DNA of 64,000 bases from Mrakia gelida. Taxonomy: Eukaryota; Basidiomycota; Tremellomycetes; Cystofilobasidiales; Mrakiaceae. Location: the NCBI GenBank assembly GCA_024345305.1, contig BRON01000003.1, forward strand, positions 2,232,001-2,296,000, given 5' to 3'. Shown here in pieces: positions 9,701-20,523 of the stretch. Within the stretch, counting starts at the first letter, position 1, and the number at the start of each line of letters is the position of its first letter. A program made the translations under genes and the position numbers. The notes under the pieces were generated by a model, which ran no database searches, was not told the origin of the DNA, and saw only the letters and a program-made list of their open reading frames with translations.

Positions 9701-12700
9701 CGAGGAGAGTGAGCGGATGAAATGTGGGTCTAGACAGACGCAAAGTATCAAGACGCGCTTCCTTTGGGGAGAAACGGCAAAGAGAGAAGAGGGAAGAGCG
9801 CGAAAGTCGACTCGTGAGGCAGGCTTTGCACCCGAGCTTCAAGACCCCAACCGCCGATGAGTGCTGGGTTGAGAAGCTCAAGGTCAACACCGGATGTACG
9901 CAAAGAGCAGCCTTTAGAGAACCGGGAAGGTTCAGAAGGGATCAAGAGGAAAAAGTGAGGAAAGAGAGGGTGACGGACGCGACGCGACGCGTGAGGAGAA
10001 GGTGCAGGCGTCGACTTCGCGCGCTGGAAGCGCCCAGAGAGAAGCCGGATTCAAACACCTGCCTTACGAGAGGTGCTTCGACAGGATATAGACCCAGAGA
10101 GAATGGAATGGAAGAAGAAGAAAGGCAAAACGAGTCGACGCGTGGTTCGTCCGTTTCGACTTGGATTGCTCGAAGATCAACGGGGAGGAATATCAGGTGC
10201 TACACAAGTCACAACCGAGACAAGCCACGCGGGGGCCTACCAAAGAACACCGGAGGTAAGAAAAAGGAAGACGGGGAGGGAACACAACGAAACAGAGCAC
10301 GAGTCGTCTCGTTCGTCGCCAAAACGATCCGACTTCACGACCTCTCCCGACACCTTGTCAAAGGATCTCTCAATCCATCCGAAAGGTGTTGGGGGTGACA
10401 AGCTAAGTCGGAAGAAGGTGTCGGGCGGAAGCAAGAGGAAGAAAGAGAGGACCGACGACGCGTCCATCTTGTTCTCGCTCGCGAGGAGATCCGGACCCTC
10501 ACCCACCTCCCCTCATCCAGACGAGACAAGGTCGCCTCTTCGATATGGCTAGGATTGGATGACGGAGTTGATGGTTGGAGGTCGGAAACCAAAGCGAGGG
10601 AAGGCAGAGAGAGGGAAGACAAGACGCATCGTCGTCGTTGTCCCCGTTGCAAGAGACCCAACTCGCAGAGCCATCTCAGATGATCCAGAACCTCCGTTGA
10701 AGGTTCCGTGACTGCAAAAGAGCTGGTCTGAAGAGGTAGGTATCAAACGACAAGAATGAAACGGGAAAGCGAGGACAAGCGACGTGCAAAAGGATGAAAG
10801 AGAAAGAGGCAGAGCAGACCTCCCGATCACAGGATATCCGACCTTCTCTTCCGAACCGCACCTGAGAGCGTTTCCATCCGGAGAACATCGCTGACAGATG
10901 GAAGGACCGGAGAAAGGTCGGATGTCGGGCGACGGGGAACAGTCGAGGAGAGAGAGCGGACGACCGCGCACGAAAGGAGGGTTGGAAAGAGAGCAAAAGA
11001 AGAGAAGAGAGGAGGAGAGAGAAACACTCGGACTGGAGAAAAGAGAGAGGAAGGAAAGAAAGGAAGAACAGAGAGGAGGGAACAACGAAGATCGACGCTT
11101 GTCCGTCATACGATCCGACTCGAGCGCTCGATGTCCCGATGTGTTTCTGCAAGCGTTCGAGTCCAACCGAAGGACGAGACAAGCAGAAGATCTCCTTTAG
11201 TCAAAGGTACCGGACAACGGCACGAAAGGAGAAAGAAGAGGGAGGAGAGAAGAACGAAAGGCGATGGATGTGTCCGAAGCAGTTGGACGAGGACTGACAG
11301 AGAGCGAGCTTTTGTCTCTCTAGGTTTCCTCGCCCCCGGATCGGTCGCCACACCCAAATCCCCTCCCCCTTCTCACCCATCCCGTGCTCACTCCCACCCC
11401 ATCCCTCGCCCACTCTCTCCACTCCTCCCCGTTCCTTCACTCAAGCGAGCTGACGTCCGCCGCCCACACCAATCGAAACACTCACCTCCTTCCTTCTTTA
11501 TGCTCAGGTTGAGCTCAGGAGCAGGAGAAGGGTGGAACAAGAAGCAAGTGGACGAAAAGCTCGAAGAGGGGAGGAGAGGAGAGAGAAAGAAGAAGGAGGG
11601 ATCGAAGGGGGAGGAAGGGACTGAAGAAGCAAAATATGATGGTGGTTCGACGTCAGCTGACTCAATCTCGGGCGAAGAGGTTTTGGGAGGGGAGGCTCTG
11701 CCTCCGCTTGACGACCGCATATATCGAAACTTCTCAAGGGTCTCGAGAGAGTGAATAGTGCATCGGAGTCTGATGATGCGAGCGACAGGGAAGGGAAAGG
11801 GAGAAGTGAGTGACGACGCGACGCGACGCGATCAGGTCTCCAACTTCCCTCTCTTCTCTTCTTTTTGACAAGCAGCACCCTCCGGTGCAATCTCCCAAAA
11901 GGCGACTCCCGACCTCATCCAGCGCCGCTGCGGAAAGAGTTCGGAGCGGTGACGGATGAGATTCGGTGCGTGTCGGGGAGAAAGGGTTGGAGTTGGAGGG
12001 AGAAGAGGAGGGAGATGGATGAAAGAACACGCGGAGGGAGAGGAGGGAGGGAGAGAGAGACAGAAGAAGAGGGCGAGAGAGGCAAGAGAGGGTTTGAGAT
12101 CCAAAGTACCAGAAAAGAAAGGAGGGGAGGGATGTAGAGAGGATCGGATGAGGGAGAGTCAACGTCTTTCTAGCCGACGTCTCTCTCTCGCGAGCTCTCG
12201 AAACATCCCAGCCGTCCGAGTCAAGATGAAAGTCAGAGAAAGCGTAAGTAGACGACACAGATAGACTGAATGAACGAGCAATCAAACGAACAAAACGAAA
12301 GAAGAAGGGAACGGCGTGTTCCTCCCTCGACTCGGGCTCACCCTCGCTTCTTCCTCGTCCCCTCTCTTTGTCGCCTCCTTCTTCCCTCGCCAAGCCGATC
12401 TCCCTTCGCTAGACCCTGCAGATCTCTATGGATGAAGGGACGGTGGCAGAAGGGGAGAAAGGGTTTGAGAAAGAAGTAGGGAGAGAGAGCCATGAGACGG
12501 GGAGGTTTGAAGTTTGAGAAATTGTGGAGATTGAGTATCATCGTCTGAGTGGGGCGGAAGACACAAAGGCAGGGAAACGGAAAGAACAGAAGAGGGGAGG
12601 AAGGTGAAAGGACGACGCGTCAAGCCAAAGGGGTCCTCCATCCGGGCTCTTTGTTCAAGGAGAGTGAGCGGATGGAAGTGGAGTGCGATCGAAGCAAAGT

Positions 12701-13475
12701 CTGAAGCAGGTCGAATGCTAGAGATGAAACCCAAAAGGGGGGAAAAGCGAGGAGGGCAGAGGGAAGAAAGCCAACGTCGACGCGTGAGTCAGGCTTCGTT
12801 CCCGAGCTTCAAGAGCTGGATCACCGATAAATATTGGTCGAGAAGCTCGCATGCGAACCCAGCAACACGCAAAACACTTTGGGGGAGAGAGTCTACCGAG
12901 GGGAGAGAGGAGTGAGAGGGTGAACGGCGCGACGCGTTGGAAGACCATCTGGAGTCGGCTTCAGCTTTGATATAGTTCAGGCCGGAGCCGGCACAAGACA
13001 GCCTACCCTATTACGTGAAGCACTTGGTATTGATAACACTGGAAAACACAAGAAATGACAATCCAGAGGTGGAGGAAGACGGAGTTGAGTTGACGCGTAG
13101 CTTGTCCGTCTCAACTTGGATGGCTCAGAGATCAACGACGAGGAAGATCTAGTGCCACCCAAGAACCAACGTACAAGACCACGCGAAGAGTTACTGGTCA
13201 ATATCGGCGGGAAGAAAAAGGAAGACGGGGAGGGAACGAAGAGAGAAAGAGCAGACCGAGTCTTGTTTCTCGCCGACACGATTCGACTCCAGCTCTCTAC
13301 CTCGGTACCTCGTCAAAGGATGTCTCAGTCCATGAAAGAGGTTCTGAGTGTGAGGGGCGACGTCGAAAAGAGGTAGTGGCTCGAACGAAGAGAACAAGAA
13401 GAGAAGGAGGAGGAGGGAAAGGAAAAGCGACGACGCGTCGATCTCGCTTTCGCTCGCTCGCAAGGATATCCTACC
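6740..13475. repeat. Degenerate long-unit tandem array of unknown nature
   Basis: Two full units and a partial third follow one another: about 6740-9960, 9961-12900 and 12901-13475. Landmarks recur in order: CGCGACGCGACGCGTGAGG (near 6769 and 9978, shorter near 12928); a segment reading LDCPKIN, LDCSKIN or LDGSEIN on the plus strand (about 6944, 10161, 13114); GGAGATCCG-type words; CTCCCGATCACAGG (about 7590 and 10828); and a segment near 8200 and 11700 reading SLPPLEDDI or ALPPLDDRI on plus. Spacing is about 3.2 then 2.95 kb. The plus strand is strongly purine-rich between these islands, as introns of a minus-strand gene would appear here, yet conserved islands can be read on either strand. 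It could be a decayed duplicated multi-exon gene or a non-coding repeat. No family is recognised. Confidence 0.7.
8320..9600. repeat. ~500-bp sub-repeats within array unit A
   Basis: The motif GTGAGTGAC or GTGAGCGAC followed by (GACGCG)n recurs at about 8329, 8829 and 9331. Each is followed about 150 bp later by a word like CGGATGAG(G/A)CT (about 8480, 8980 and 9486) and then a purine-rich tract. The same pattern appears once in unit B near 11809/11955, with a weaker trace near 12420. The large array therefore contains nested smaller repeats. Confidence 0.6.
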
Positions 13476-13984
13476 CTCCTCACACACCACAAAGCGAGCT
13501 CATTCGAGTCACCCCTCACCTCGCACCCCTCGTCATTTCCTACGCCTTCAATCAACCATGGGATCACCATCGCCGACTACCCCTCCCACAGCTCGGACTT
13601 CCTCCCCGCTCTCGCTGTCGCTGTCTTCTCCCCGGCCGCTCCCTTCTACAGGGTTCACCTGGATACTCATATCAATGAAGGAAGGAGAGTCAACAAGAAG
13701 GCCTTCACAGGGTGAGCTTCTCCTTTCCCTCCTTTGACCTCCCTTCGTCTTGCTCACCTCTTCCGTCTTTCCTCTGTCCCAGGATTCTCGCCGCGGCTCG
13801 TCGAAACTACATCAAACCCAAGACCGGCGTCACACGCTTCAGGAGGGCGGGGACCTGGCCCTTAGATCCCTCAGCGATCCCCTTCGTCAAGGAGCATTTC
13901 GATGTTGTGAGGTTTCGACTCTGGAGGAGGATGGTCTCCAGTACAAGTGTTAAATTAACGAGACAAAGTACTGAGATACGGTAG
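13470..13984 (+). pseudogene. Pogo/Tigger-type DDE transposase C-terminal fragment
   Basis: Two exons (to 13711, and from about 13784) encode PSHSSDFLPALAVAVFSP... and RRAGTWPLDPSAIP. This is the layout of the end of the DDE_1 transposase domain, where active members read H(S/T)(S/T)H-LQPLDV-VF-P and later GFR-AGI-P-(N/D)P. The catalytic Asp of the QPLD motif is Ala here, so the copy should be inactive. Just upstream, HLAPLVISYAF fits the preceding strand of the domain but in another frame, implying a frameshift near 13560. The N-terminal DNA-binding part is not seen. It directly adjoins the third array unit. Confidence 0.72.
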
Positions 13985-14960
13985 AACTCACCTGAAGTCT
14001 GATGCAGCAATTACAGGCAAGGAGGAACGCGGTTGGGATCTGAGCTCGCGCTGAGATTCTTCGTTCTTTCGTGGAGTTAATACGTCGAACGTGAGCTGCG
14101 TCGCCTCTTGCTAGAACTCGACGCGAAACTGAACAATCTGCCTCTACCTCTCTCATACCTTCCCATCTTTCGAGCAGTATCATTATAGAATCTGGATATA
14201 ATGCCATCTATCCGAAAGTTGATGGAGGAGATGCGAGAAAGCCAGACGACGCCGCCTGACTCGCTCTACCGTCGACCGTCGTCGCTCCCCTCTTTCGTCC
14301 AGAAGATTCTTCGCGTTTCTCGCTCGCGAATTGACAATTCTGGTTCTGAAGACTGTCGTTATGCATGTAGATCTCCACCGTCGTAGGAGGATCCTCCTCA
14401 TTCTCGCTTTCTTTCCAGGTTCGAAGATCTACGTCAGGGCGTTCTAGTTCACAATGTGAGTCGTCCGCGACGTTTCTCGAGTCAAGCCTGAAGTTTTACG
14501 AAAAGACTGCCGGCTTTCTTCTCTCTGATTTGGTCTCCCCGATGAACGCTTCGCTTCGAGATGATGACCTCGATCTACCCTCCTGCAATTCAGCCTCTCC
14601 TCGAAACCAAGGCAAGTGAGTCGCATCCGAGTCGAAACGGAACTACATCACCCATCCCTTCCTCGCCTTCTATCCTCGAGTTTCCGACCCGACTCTCCTT
14701 AGCATTCGCCCTCCCAGCATCCTTGCTCCTCGCTCATGCTCCTCGCTCAATCTCACTGCCTCGAAGGCCTCTCCCTGCCGCCCAACCCACCCGGCTTCTC
14801 GATTTCAAGTCTCTTGCATAGCCCTCCTTCACGGTGATCACGGCTGCCTTCCTTCGTCATTCCCTCAAGATAGCAGCTATGTGGAAGCAAGACGACGACC
14901 AGAGGATTAGACTTCTCAGCTGTCGCAGGGTCTTCGGAGGGATTCAGCGAGCCGATAGAT
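13985..14960. other. Region without a confident gene
   Basis: Scattered short open frames lie on both strands, with some exon-like stretches on plus (for example about 14090-14160, rich in Leu and Arg). No intact gene or known family could be supported. Confidence 0.35.
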
Positions 14961-14971
14961 ATACTGACCTC

Positions 14972-15163
14972 CTAATCGACCTTCTTCGTTCCAGCTTCAA
15001 CAACCTCCTTCTCCTTGTATTTCTTCTCCTTCTCCAGGAGCTCTGCCTTCGCAGCCTCGATGGATGACCGGAGTTTCTCCAGACGGAGCTCTTCAACCAA
15101 GGATGCTACCCTATTGGCCTGGTCATTCCAGGGAGAGTCGCTGCTATCGTAGAAGACTGCAGT
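14972..15163 (-). CDS. Coiled-coil exon, hypothetical
   Basis: On minus an acceptor-like TCACTGCAG precedes an open exon of about 60 codons ending at a stop. It encodes an acidic/basic helix (NRVASLVEELRLEKLRSS..., then a KEKKYKEKE tail), a probable coiled coil. It may be the last exon of the membrane protein candidate upstream at 15235-15675, but an in-frame stop separates them in the reading tried. Unknown function. Confidence 0.35.
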   Translation of the reverse strand, partial: TAVFYDSSDSPWNDQANRVASLVEELRLEKLRSSIEAAKAELLEKEKKYKEKEVVEAGTKKVD

Positions 15164-15234
15164 GAGGAAACAAGAAGTAGGGAGGAAGCAGAACATGTCA
15201 GTCGAGTCTGTAGCATCATCGCTCTTCTCAACCC

Positions 15235-15675
15235 CTATCTCGTTTTCTCCGTTGTCGGCTCACTGATGTTCAAAACGAGCAAAGCGATAATCCATGCGCC
15301 GACACTGATGATTATCCATCCTAGTGGATCTACCTCCGGCGAGCTGGCGAAGACGAAGATCCACAGGACCGAAGACGCAAGGAGATTGAGGTTTGAAACT
15401 GACCAGACCGCGGAGTAGCGACCTATGGGGGTGGAGGGAGCGTAGAGGGCAACGATGAAGGGGATGAGTATGTGAACAGTAGCCATATTTGTGAGGATGA
15501 GAAGCAGTGTAGGGATGGGAGCAGGGAGAGTTCGCGGATCGAAGCCAATGGCCAACGAGAGCAGCGAGTAAGGGATGAAGAGGGCCGCGGAAGTAAGCAG
15601 GATGGGGATTGGAGATGTGGGAAGAGCCAGAGGTGCAGGTCCTGGCACAGGGGATGGAAGGAGGGGGGCGGTCAT
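15235..15675 (-). CDS. Hypothetical four-TM membrane protein
   Basis: A 146-codon open frame has about four hydrophobic segments (for example LLTSAALFIPYSLLSLAIGF, MATVHILIPFIVALYA, NLLASSVLWIFVFA, WIIISVGAWIIALLVL). An upstream minus-strand stretch near 16141-16260 (FDIFFMLRTFLLMFSFLM, then a GTGAGC donor) is also membrane-like and may be an earlier exon, so the true gene could span about 15.2-16.3 kb. I do not recognise the family. The absence of a clear link between exons leaves open that it is a relic. Confidence 0.45.
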   Translation of the reverse strand: MTAPLLPSPVPGPAPLALPTSPIPILLTSAALFIPYSLLSLAIGFDPRTLPAPIPTLLLILTNMATVHILIPFIVALYAPSTPIGRYSAVWSVSNLNLLASSVLWIFVFASSPEVDPLGWIIISVGAWIIALLVLNISEPTTEKTR

Positions 15676-16379
15676 CGTTGAGAAACAGCGAAGGTGGAAG
15701 GTACCAGGTAGCTTTAAGTGTCACCTCATTGGTACCTCTGCTGCGCCATGTCTACGGCCTCGGCATCTTCCTGCTTTCCTCGTCATCTTCCTTCATTCTC
15801 CATTCTTTCACTCGGCACCTTTCGCTTCCGCGACCTCACAAGCTTTTCATCTTGTTCTTCATCTCGATGTGCCTCCACTTCTGCTTGGTTGACGTCCTCA
15901 CGCTTGTGTCGGCAGAGAAGAGAGCTGTTCAAAAGACGACGGTGGTAGCTGTCAATCATATCCAGTCGGCATGTAACTGGGGCTAACTCTCTCGTGGTGA
16001 CGTCAGACAGTCAGTCACGTAGAGAGCAATCCGTTCCTGGTTGTTTCGATTGCTCCTCGGGTGTCGACATGGACGGTAATGATAGGGATATTGTAATCCA
16101 CTGGCGTTGACTTAAGTTCGGGTTGAGCTCACCATCAAGAAAGAGAACATGAGGAGGAAGGTCCGGAGCATGAAGAAGATGTCGAAGATAATGGGGACCA
16201 AAAAAGGGCAGAGAGAGATGAAGGGAACCAAAAGGTTCGAAGGAGCGCCGAACAGGACTCACATGGATCTTGAGCAACTTCAATCATACCTTCCTGGATG
16301 CGATCACGCTTTGAACCTTGTGGTTTTGTACTTCTAGGTCAGTCATATCTCTTGTGTAGGAGAGTCAGCCTTACTATTT

Positions 16380-17150
16380 ACCTCTCGTGCTGACCCGTTC
16401 CTGTTCCAGTATGATGCCTGGCGATATATGTAAGTGACTGTGAGCATTCTATAATCGTTTGGTTGGACAGGATCCTTCCTCACAATCGATGCACGTTCGA
16501 ACTCTCTTTCTTCTCCCTCGTCTACCCTTCCTCCCGATCAACCTCTCCAACAAACGCACCTCCAGCCCTGATTAGTAAAGCCTCTCTCGGGTTAGGGTTA
16601 GGTGGAGATAGACAGGACTACTCCAAGTTGAGCTTGCAGATTTCATTCTCCAGTCAGGTCGAGCTCGTTCTCGCTACCTTCCCGTCACATCTCCATTGAC
16701 GCCGACCGATGGACCGTGTGGACATGTTGCCCAAACTTGAATCTTTGGAGTTCGTAAACATAGCTAGTTCGCTTTCGCTCCTCCTTCTCATTCCCTTGAA
16801 TCACATCGCTGCCGAGGTCAAATCACTGACCTTTCACAACACCTTCAACGCCGGACTCGACTAGATAGCGAGGGAAAAGGTTGCCAAGTTGTGCGATCCG
16901 ATCAATTCGTTGAGACGCCATTCCCTAATTGATACTCGGACTCATTAGTGAGAGGATCAACCTCGACGTGAACGCATTGCCCTGTCAACTGCGCATGTGG
17001 GCGAGACATCAGGCCCCTCTCGCATACATACATGCCTTCGACGACTTGCTGATTGCCTTCTACCTCCTACTCGCCCAGACCACGGGACTGCCGAAAAGTT
17101 TGATGAGGTATCCTGTCGTTGACCTCCTTGTTTCGTGATCTCCTGCATAC
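16380..17150 (+). pseudogene. Decayed leucine-rich coding relic
   Basis: Plus-strand stretches such as LPKLESLEFVNIASSLSLLLLIP and EVKSLTFHNTFNAGLD resemble the leucine-rich part of fungal F-box proteins. They are interrupted by stops (for example TAG just after GLD at about 16862). A double TTAGGG unit lies near 16588-16601. No intact frame remains. The assignment to an F-box relic is a guess from composition and from F-box genes elsewhere in the window. Confidence 0.3.
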
Positions 17151-17152
17151 TC

Positions 17153-17379
17153 TGTTAAAAGGTGGCGACTCGCAGAGAGGTCTTACGTAGCAGCTTAGTA
17201 ACGCGTCTCGTTCAGTCCCCTTGTTAGTAACCATTCTTCGTAACTAGCTTCGTAAGCTACCTTCAAATCACGTGACCATTTACGCAGTATATAAACCTTT
17301 CGAGTAGCTAGCTTTGTACAATAAGCTTTGAACCACATCCTGCAGACATCCCTAAGCTCAAGTGGACGACCCAACAACA
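17153..17379 (+). repeat. Copia LTR (copy 1, 5')
   Basis: This 227-bp LTR begins TGTTAAAAGGTGG and ends CCCAACAACA. It differs slightly from the TGTTGGAAGG start of the other copies. It contains a TATATAAACC promoter-like box near 17287. The following TTATCAGCACCAG may be the primer-binding site region. Confidence 0.88.
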
Positions 17380-17428
17380 TGTTATCAGCACCAGTTCGCC
17401 ACCACCCGCTGAGCAACAATCCTTCGTC

Positions 17429-18289
17429 ATGTCAAGTAACTACTCCAAGAAGCTAGATCACAAACTGTTCAAGCTCACCGCTCTCGATAGTACCAACTAC
17501 GAGACGTGGTCAGTAAGGATGGAGATCGCTTTTGGAGAAGCAGGAATCAAGCCCGTCGTCCTCGGTACGAAAACCAGGCCCAACCTCACCCCGGAAATTA
17601 TGGAAAAGGACACCACCGGACAAGAGGTCGTGAAGCAGCAGAACAACGTCAAGGACATCGATGAATGGGACCATATGGACGAGTTCGCGCTCCACAGGAT
17701 TCAAATGGCGGTCAGCGACCGAGAACTCCCTCGGATCCGGAACTGCAAACACGCAAAGAAGGCATGGCATCTTCTGCGGAAGACTCACAAGGTGGAAGGA
17801 GGAGCGGGAGAGGTCATGGCCATCCGAAGGATGAGGGACCTCAAGATGGAGGAGGGAGAACCAGTACAGGAGTACATCGACGAATTCCAAAGGATCATCG
17901 ACGACATGTCAGCTCTCGGCCTCAACATCCCAGACAGGATGAGCACAATGTTCTTCCTCAGTGGATTACCTGCATCACTCGAACAATTCATTCAACACCA
18001 AACGCTCCAGGCACAAGAATCAAAACAAGAACTCAACCCATCCGCCGTCGCCACATCCCTCCTCATTCACGTAAAAACTCACGAGTCCCTCAAACCGACC
18101 GGTACTTCATCGTCGAAGGAAACAGCCCTCCTAGTCGACAAGAGGACCGCCAAGTGCCATCAATGCAGCAAGGTCGGACACTTCAAGTCGGAGTGCTGGG
18201 AGTTAAATGGAGGAAAGCCCAGGGGTCAAGGACAAGGTGGAAAGGGATGGAAGTTCGGGAAGGGGAAGAAGGAGAAAAAGGGGAACTGA
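17429..18289 (+). pseudogene. Copia Gag with premature stop, followed by protease remnant
   Basis: The frame starts MSSNYSKKLDH and runs through a UBN2-type Gag (WHLLRKTHKVEGG, LSGLPASLEQFIQHQ) to a CCHC knuckle CHQCSKVGHFKSEC. At 18287-18289 a TGA replaces the TGG (Trp) seen in the other copy, cutting Gag from Pol at KKGN. The same frame then continues to 18657 through HGYIADSGASNHIVGD, the aspartic protease site. The element is inactive because pol is truncated. Confidence 0.9.
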
Positions 18290-18657
18290 AAGGATAGGGA
18301 AGAGGCGCACCTCGTAGACTACGGTCTTCAAGCCGGATCCAACATCGCGACGTCCGCCCAAGCGCTCTTTGCTCAAAACAAGCATGGATACATCGCCGAT
18401 AGTGGAGCATCAAACCACATCGTCGGGGACCGGGAACGCTTCGTAACATACAAGGCGCACAACGGAACGGTCACGACGGCCAACGGATTAATCGTTCAGA
18501 TCCTCGGCATCGGCTCCATCCACCTCCAGACCACCGTGAAAGGATCAAGGAAGGCCTTCACCATCTCCGACGTATACCACATCTCAGGGTTCAGCAACCT
18601 CATCAGTATTGGTCAACTCGGTAACAACGGAGTCGAGACCAGGTTCCACAGCAAGGG

Positions 18658-18848
18658 TGTTGAATATGTTGATTACGGCGTCGAGATTACTGTTTATATT
18701 TGCTTAATACTCTCCATCGCCTCCACGTTTCACTTCCACGTAGTTACACGTCGCTCTTTCTTTTCGACCTAAAGACCTTTCATCTTCATAGCTTAAGTTG
18801 ATACAATAACTTGCACAACCTAACTTCCCAGGACCGGAAGTTTCAACA
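18658..18848 (-). repeat. Solo LTR, family 3
   Basis: A 191-bp unit reading TGTTGAAACTTCC...TATTCAACA on minus, with TG..CA ends. A related copy lies at 46584-46778 on plus; both begin TGTTGAAACTTCCGGTCCTG. The left flank is the Copia protease region and the right flank is unrelated, with no 5-bp duplication, so this marks a recombination or deletion junction rather than a simple insertion. Confidence 0.75.
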
Positions 18849-19078
18849 GGAGGCAGGAGCGCCTTGAGCTGCTCACCAACTCGCCTTTCCCTCCCTTTCT
18901 TCTCTTCGCCAGCTCTCCATCCGCCATCAGTCGTCTCCTCACCTCGTATAAGATCGACTAGTCACTTAGGGATGACACCGGTAAGCCTCTTCAGTCTCCT
19001 TGATGCGATCTCGGCTTCCAAAGCTCACAGTCTTTTTCTCTCTCCCTTCCTCGGATCTCCTCCTCTCCTTCTCGGGAG

Positions 19079-20103
19079 CTCCCATGGTACCTCTTGCTCC
19101 AGATCTTCCGGCTCTCGAGTACTCGAACACTTGTCGTACTAGATCGATGCTCTTACGACTTCCTGGTCGAAACCTCGTCCCTGCTCTATCGAGACGTTGT
19201 CTTGAAGCGGTTCAACTCTCCCGCACGCTTCTTCTGCTCGAGGGACGCTGTGAGTCTTGAGTCTCCACTTTTTCGCCTACTCATGTACGAGGCTTATCTC
19301 GAAATGGATAATCTTACTTCACCTCTCTTTCCACAGTCAACCAGCTCTCCTCGCCTCAACCCTTTCCTCTCCCTCCTCCCAACAAAGACCCTTACCCTGG
19401 ACCTCGGCAGCTCGCCCGCCCTCCCATCTCGACTCGACATCTCGTCCTCAAGTACCATAACCGACTCAGGACCCCTTCCTCTCGACCTCGTTCGCCTCGT
19501 CTCTTTTCACCGCAGATCATTCATCCACTCCCTCACCTCGATCCTTCTCCGCTGGAGTACGCGACGACAACTCGCAAGACCGCTCACAGCTGCTGGACGA
19601 ATTTGGACCGAGCACCTGTTCTCTTAAGCTGGGATCGCCTGTAGAGCATCTCTTTCGAGGGTATCTTACCCTACTTGGACACCAACAGCGGCGGCGTCGA
19701 TCTCCTCGCCGCTCTTCCTCCTTCCTCCCTCTTCCGTCGAAGAGTCGTTCGACTTCACCTTTCTACTCTCCTCTACACCAACCAACCAGATCCTCTCTCT
19801 CTCCTCACTCTGATGATCCAAGATTACTTCGTGGATCGGACGGGATCGAACGTGATGCAAGATGGATCCGTCGTCCTGGTCGTCAAGTCCGAGAGGGAGA
19901 GGGTCGAGGTCGAGGAGGCTGTTGTGAAGTTGGAGGAGAGGAGAAGGAGAAGGTCGATGTTCGTCACAGAGCTGAAGGATGTTAGAAGTGCGTGTAGATT
20001 TTCAGCCCTTCTAGATCGCAGATCGCTCTCGGCCGCTCGAGCTAACGTGGCTTCTCTTCCCTCTTTACGCTTCAGGTTCGTCTTCGTCGCGGATTCAAAC
20101 GGT
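19079..20103 (+). pseudogene. F-box protein pseudogene
   Basis: An exon ending at a GTGAGT donor near 19250 reads LPWYLLLQIFRL...LLYRDVVL...FFCSRDA, the F-box layout of basidiomycete F-box proteins (related wording occurs in the minus-strand gene at 42353-42763). Later exons read SSPRLNPFLSLLPTKTLTLDL and, after CTTTTCACCGCAG, HPLPHLDPSPLEY to VLLSWDRL. A TAG at 19642-19644 then interrupts the frame before SISFEGILPYLDTNSGGVDLL, which continues open to a donor-like site near 20103. One nonsense codon in an otherwise readable gene suggests recent loss. The 5' end was not found; the truncated Copia lies just upstream. Confidence 0.6.
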
Positions 20104-20193
20104 GGATCTTGGCCTTGACCTGCAGGCAGTCCTCAAGTCCCTCTCCTTTTGACCTCCTGCACCCTTCAGTCGGGCTTGACTGCAACTCCAGCC

Positions 20194-20523
20194 TGTCAGG
20201 GAACCAAGTCGCGTCGCGTCACTCTCCAGATCTTTCCCTTCTTACGCTTTGTACTTAGTCATGATTCTCTCTACTTTTCCTATACATAGTATCTGTCTCT
20301 CGGTTTCCTTCTTCTGCTCCCCGTAGTCTATAGTTGTTCCTTTTATTCTCGTCAACTCCCCGCGTAATAACTCTTCTAAAACGTTCCCTCGTCCCTAGTC
20401 TAAAGGACCTTTTGCCCGTCTCTCTTTTGTTTTCTATCTTGAATCATTTTTGGATCTTACCTCGCCACTTCCCTCCTGAGCACCCGACCTTTCGACACCC
20501 TCGCCCCTCGCTCGATCCTCACA
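20194..20523 (+). repeat. Diverged Gypsy-type solo LTR
   Basis: It begins TGTCAGGGAACC and ends CGATCCTCACA like the Gypsy LTRs at 21997 and 29283, and shares internal words (CTATCTTGAATCA, TTTTTGGATC, CCCTCGCTCGATCC). It is about 330 bp and clearly older than the pair. No internal region is attached. Confidence 0.75.

Larger units (their letters stand above)
17153..18657 (+). mobile_element. Truncated Copia element, copy 1
   Basis: Ty1/copia-type element in plus orientation: 5' LTR, gag, and the start of pol with the protease motif. It is cut at 18657, where a different LTR begins. It matches the minus-strand Copia at 22.5-28.6 kb closely but carries substitutions, including a nonsense codon. 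Confidence 0.92.

Noticed and set aside
9231..9890. 219-codon minus-strand open frame as an intact gene
   Set aside because: It crosses what look like pyrimidine-rich introns, and only parts are conserved between array units.
6740..13475. CRISPR or satellite array
   Set aside because: Units are kilobases long, diverged and without regular spacers; not CRISPR (eukaryote) and not a short satellite.
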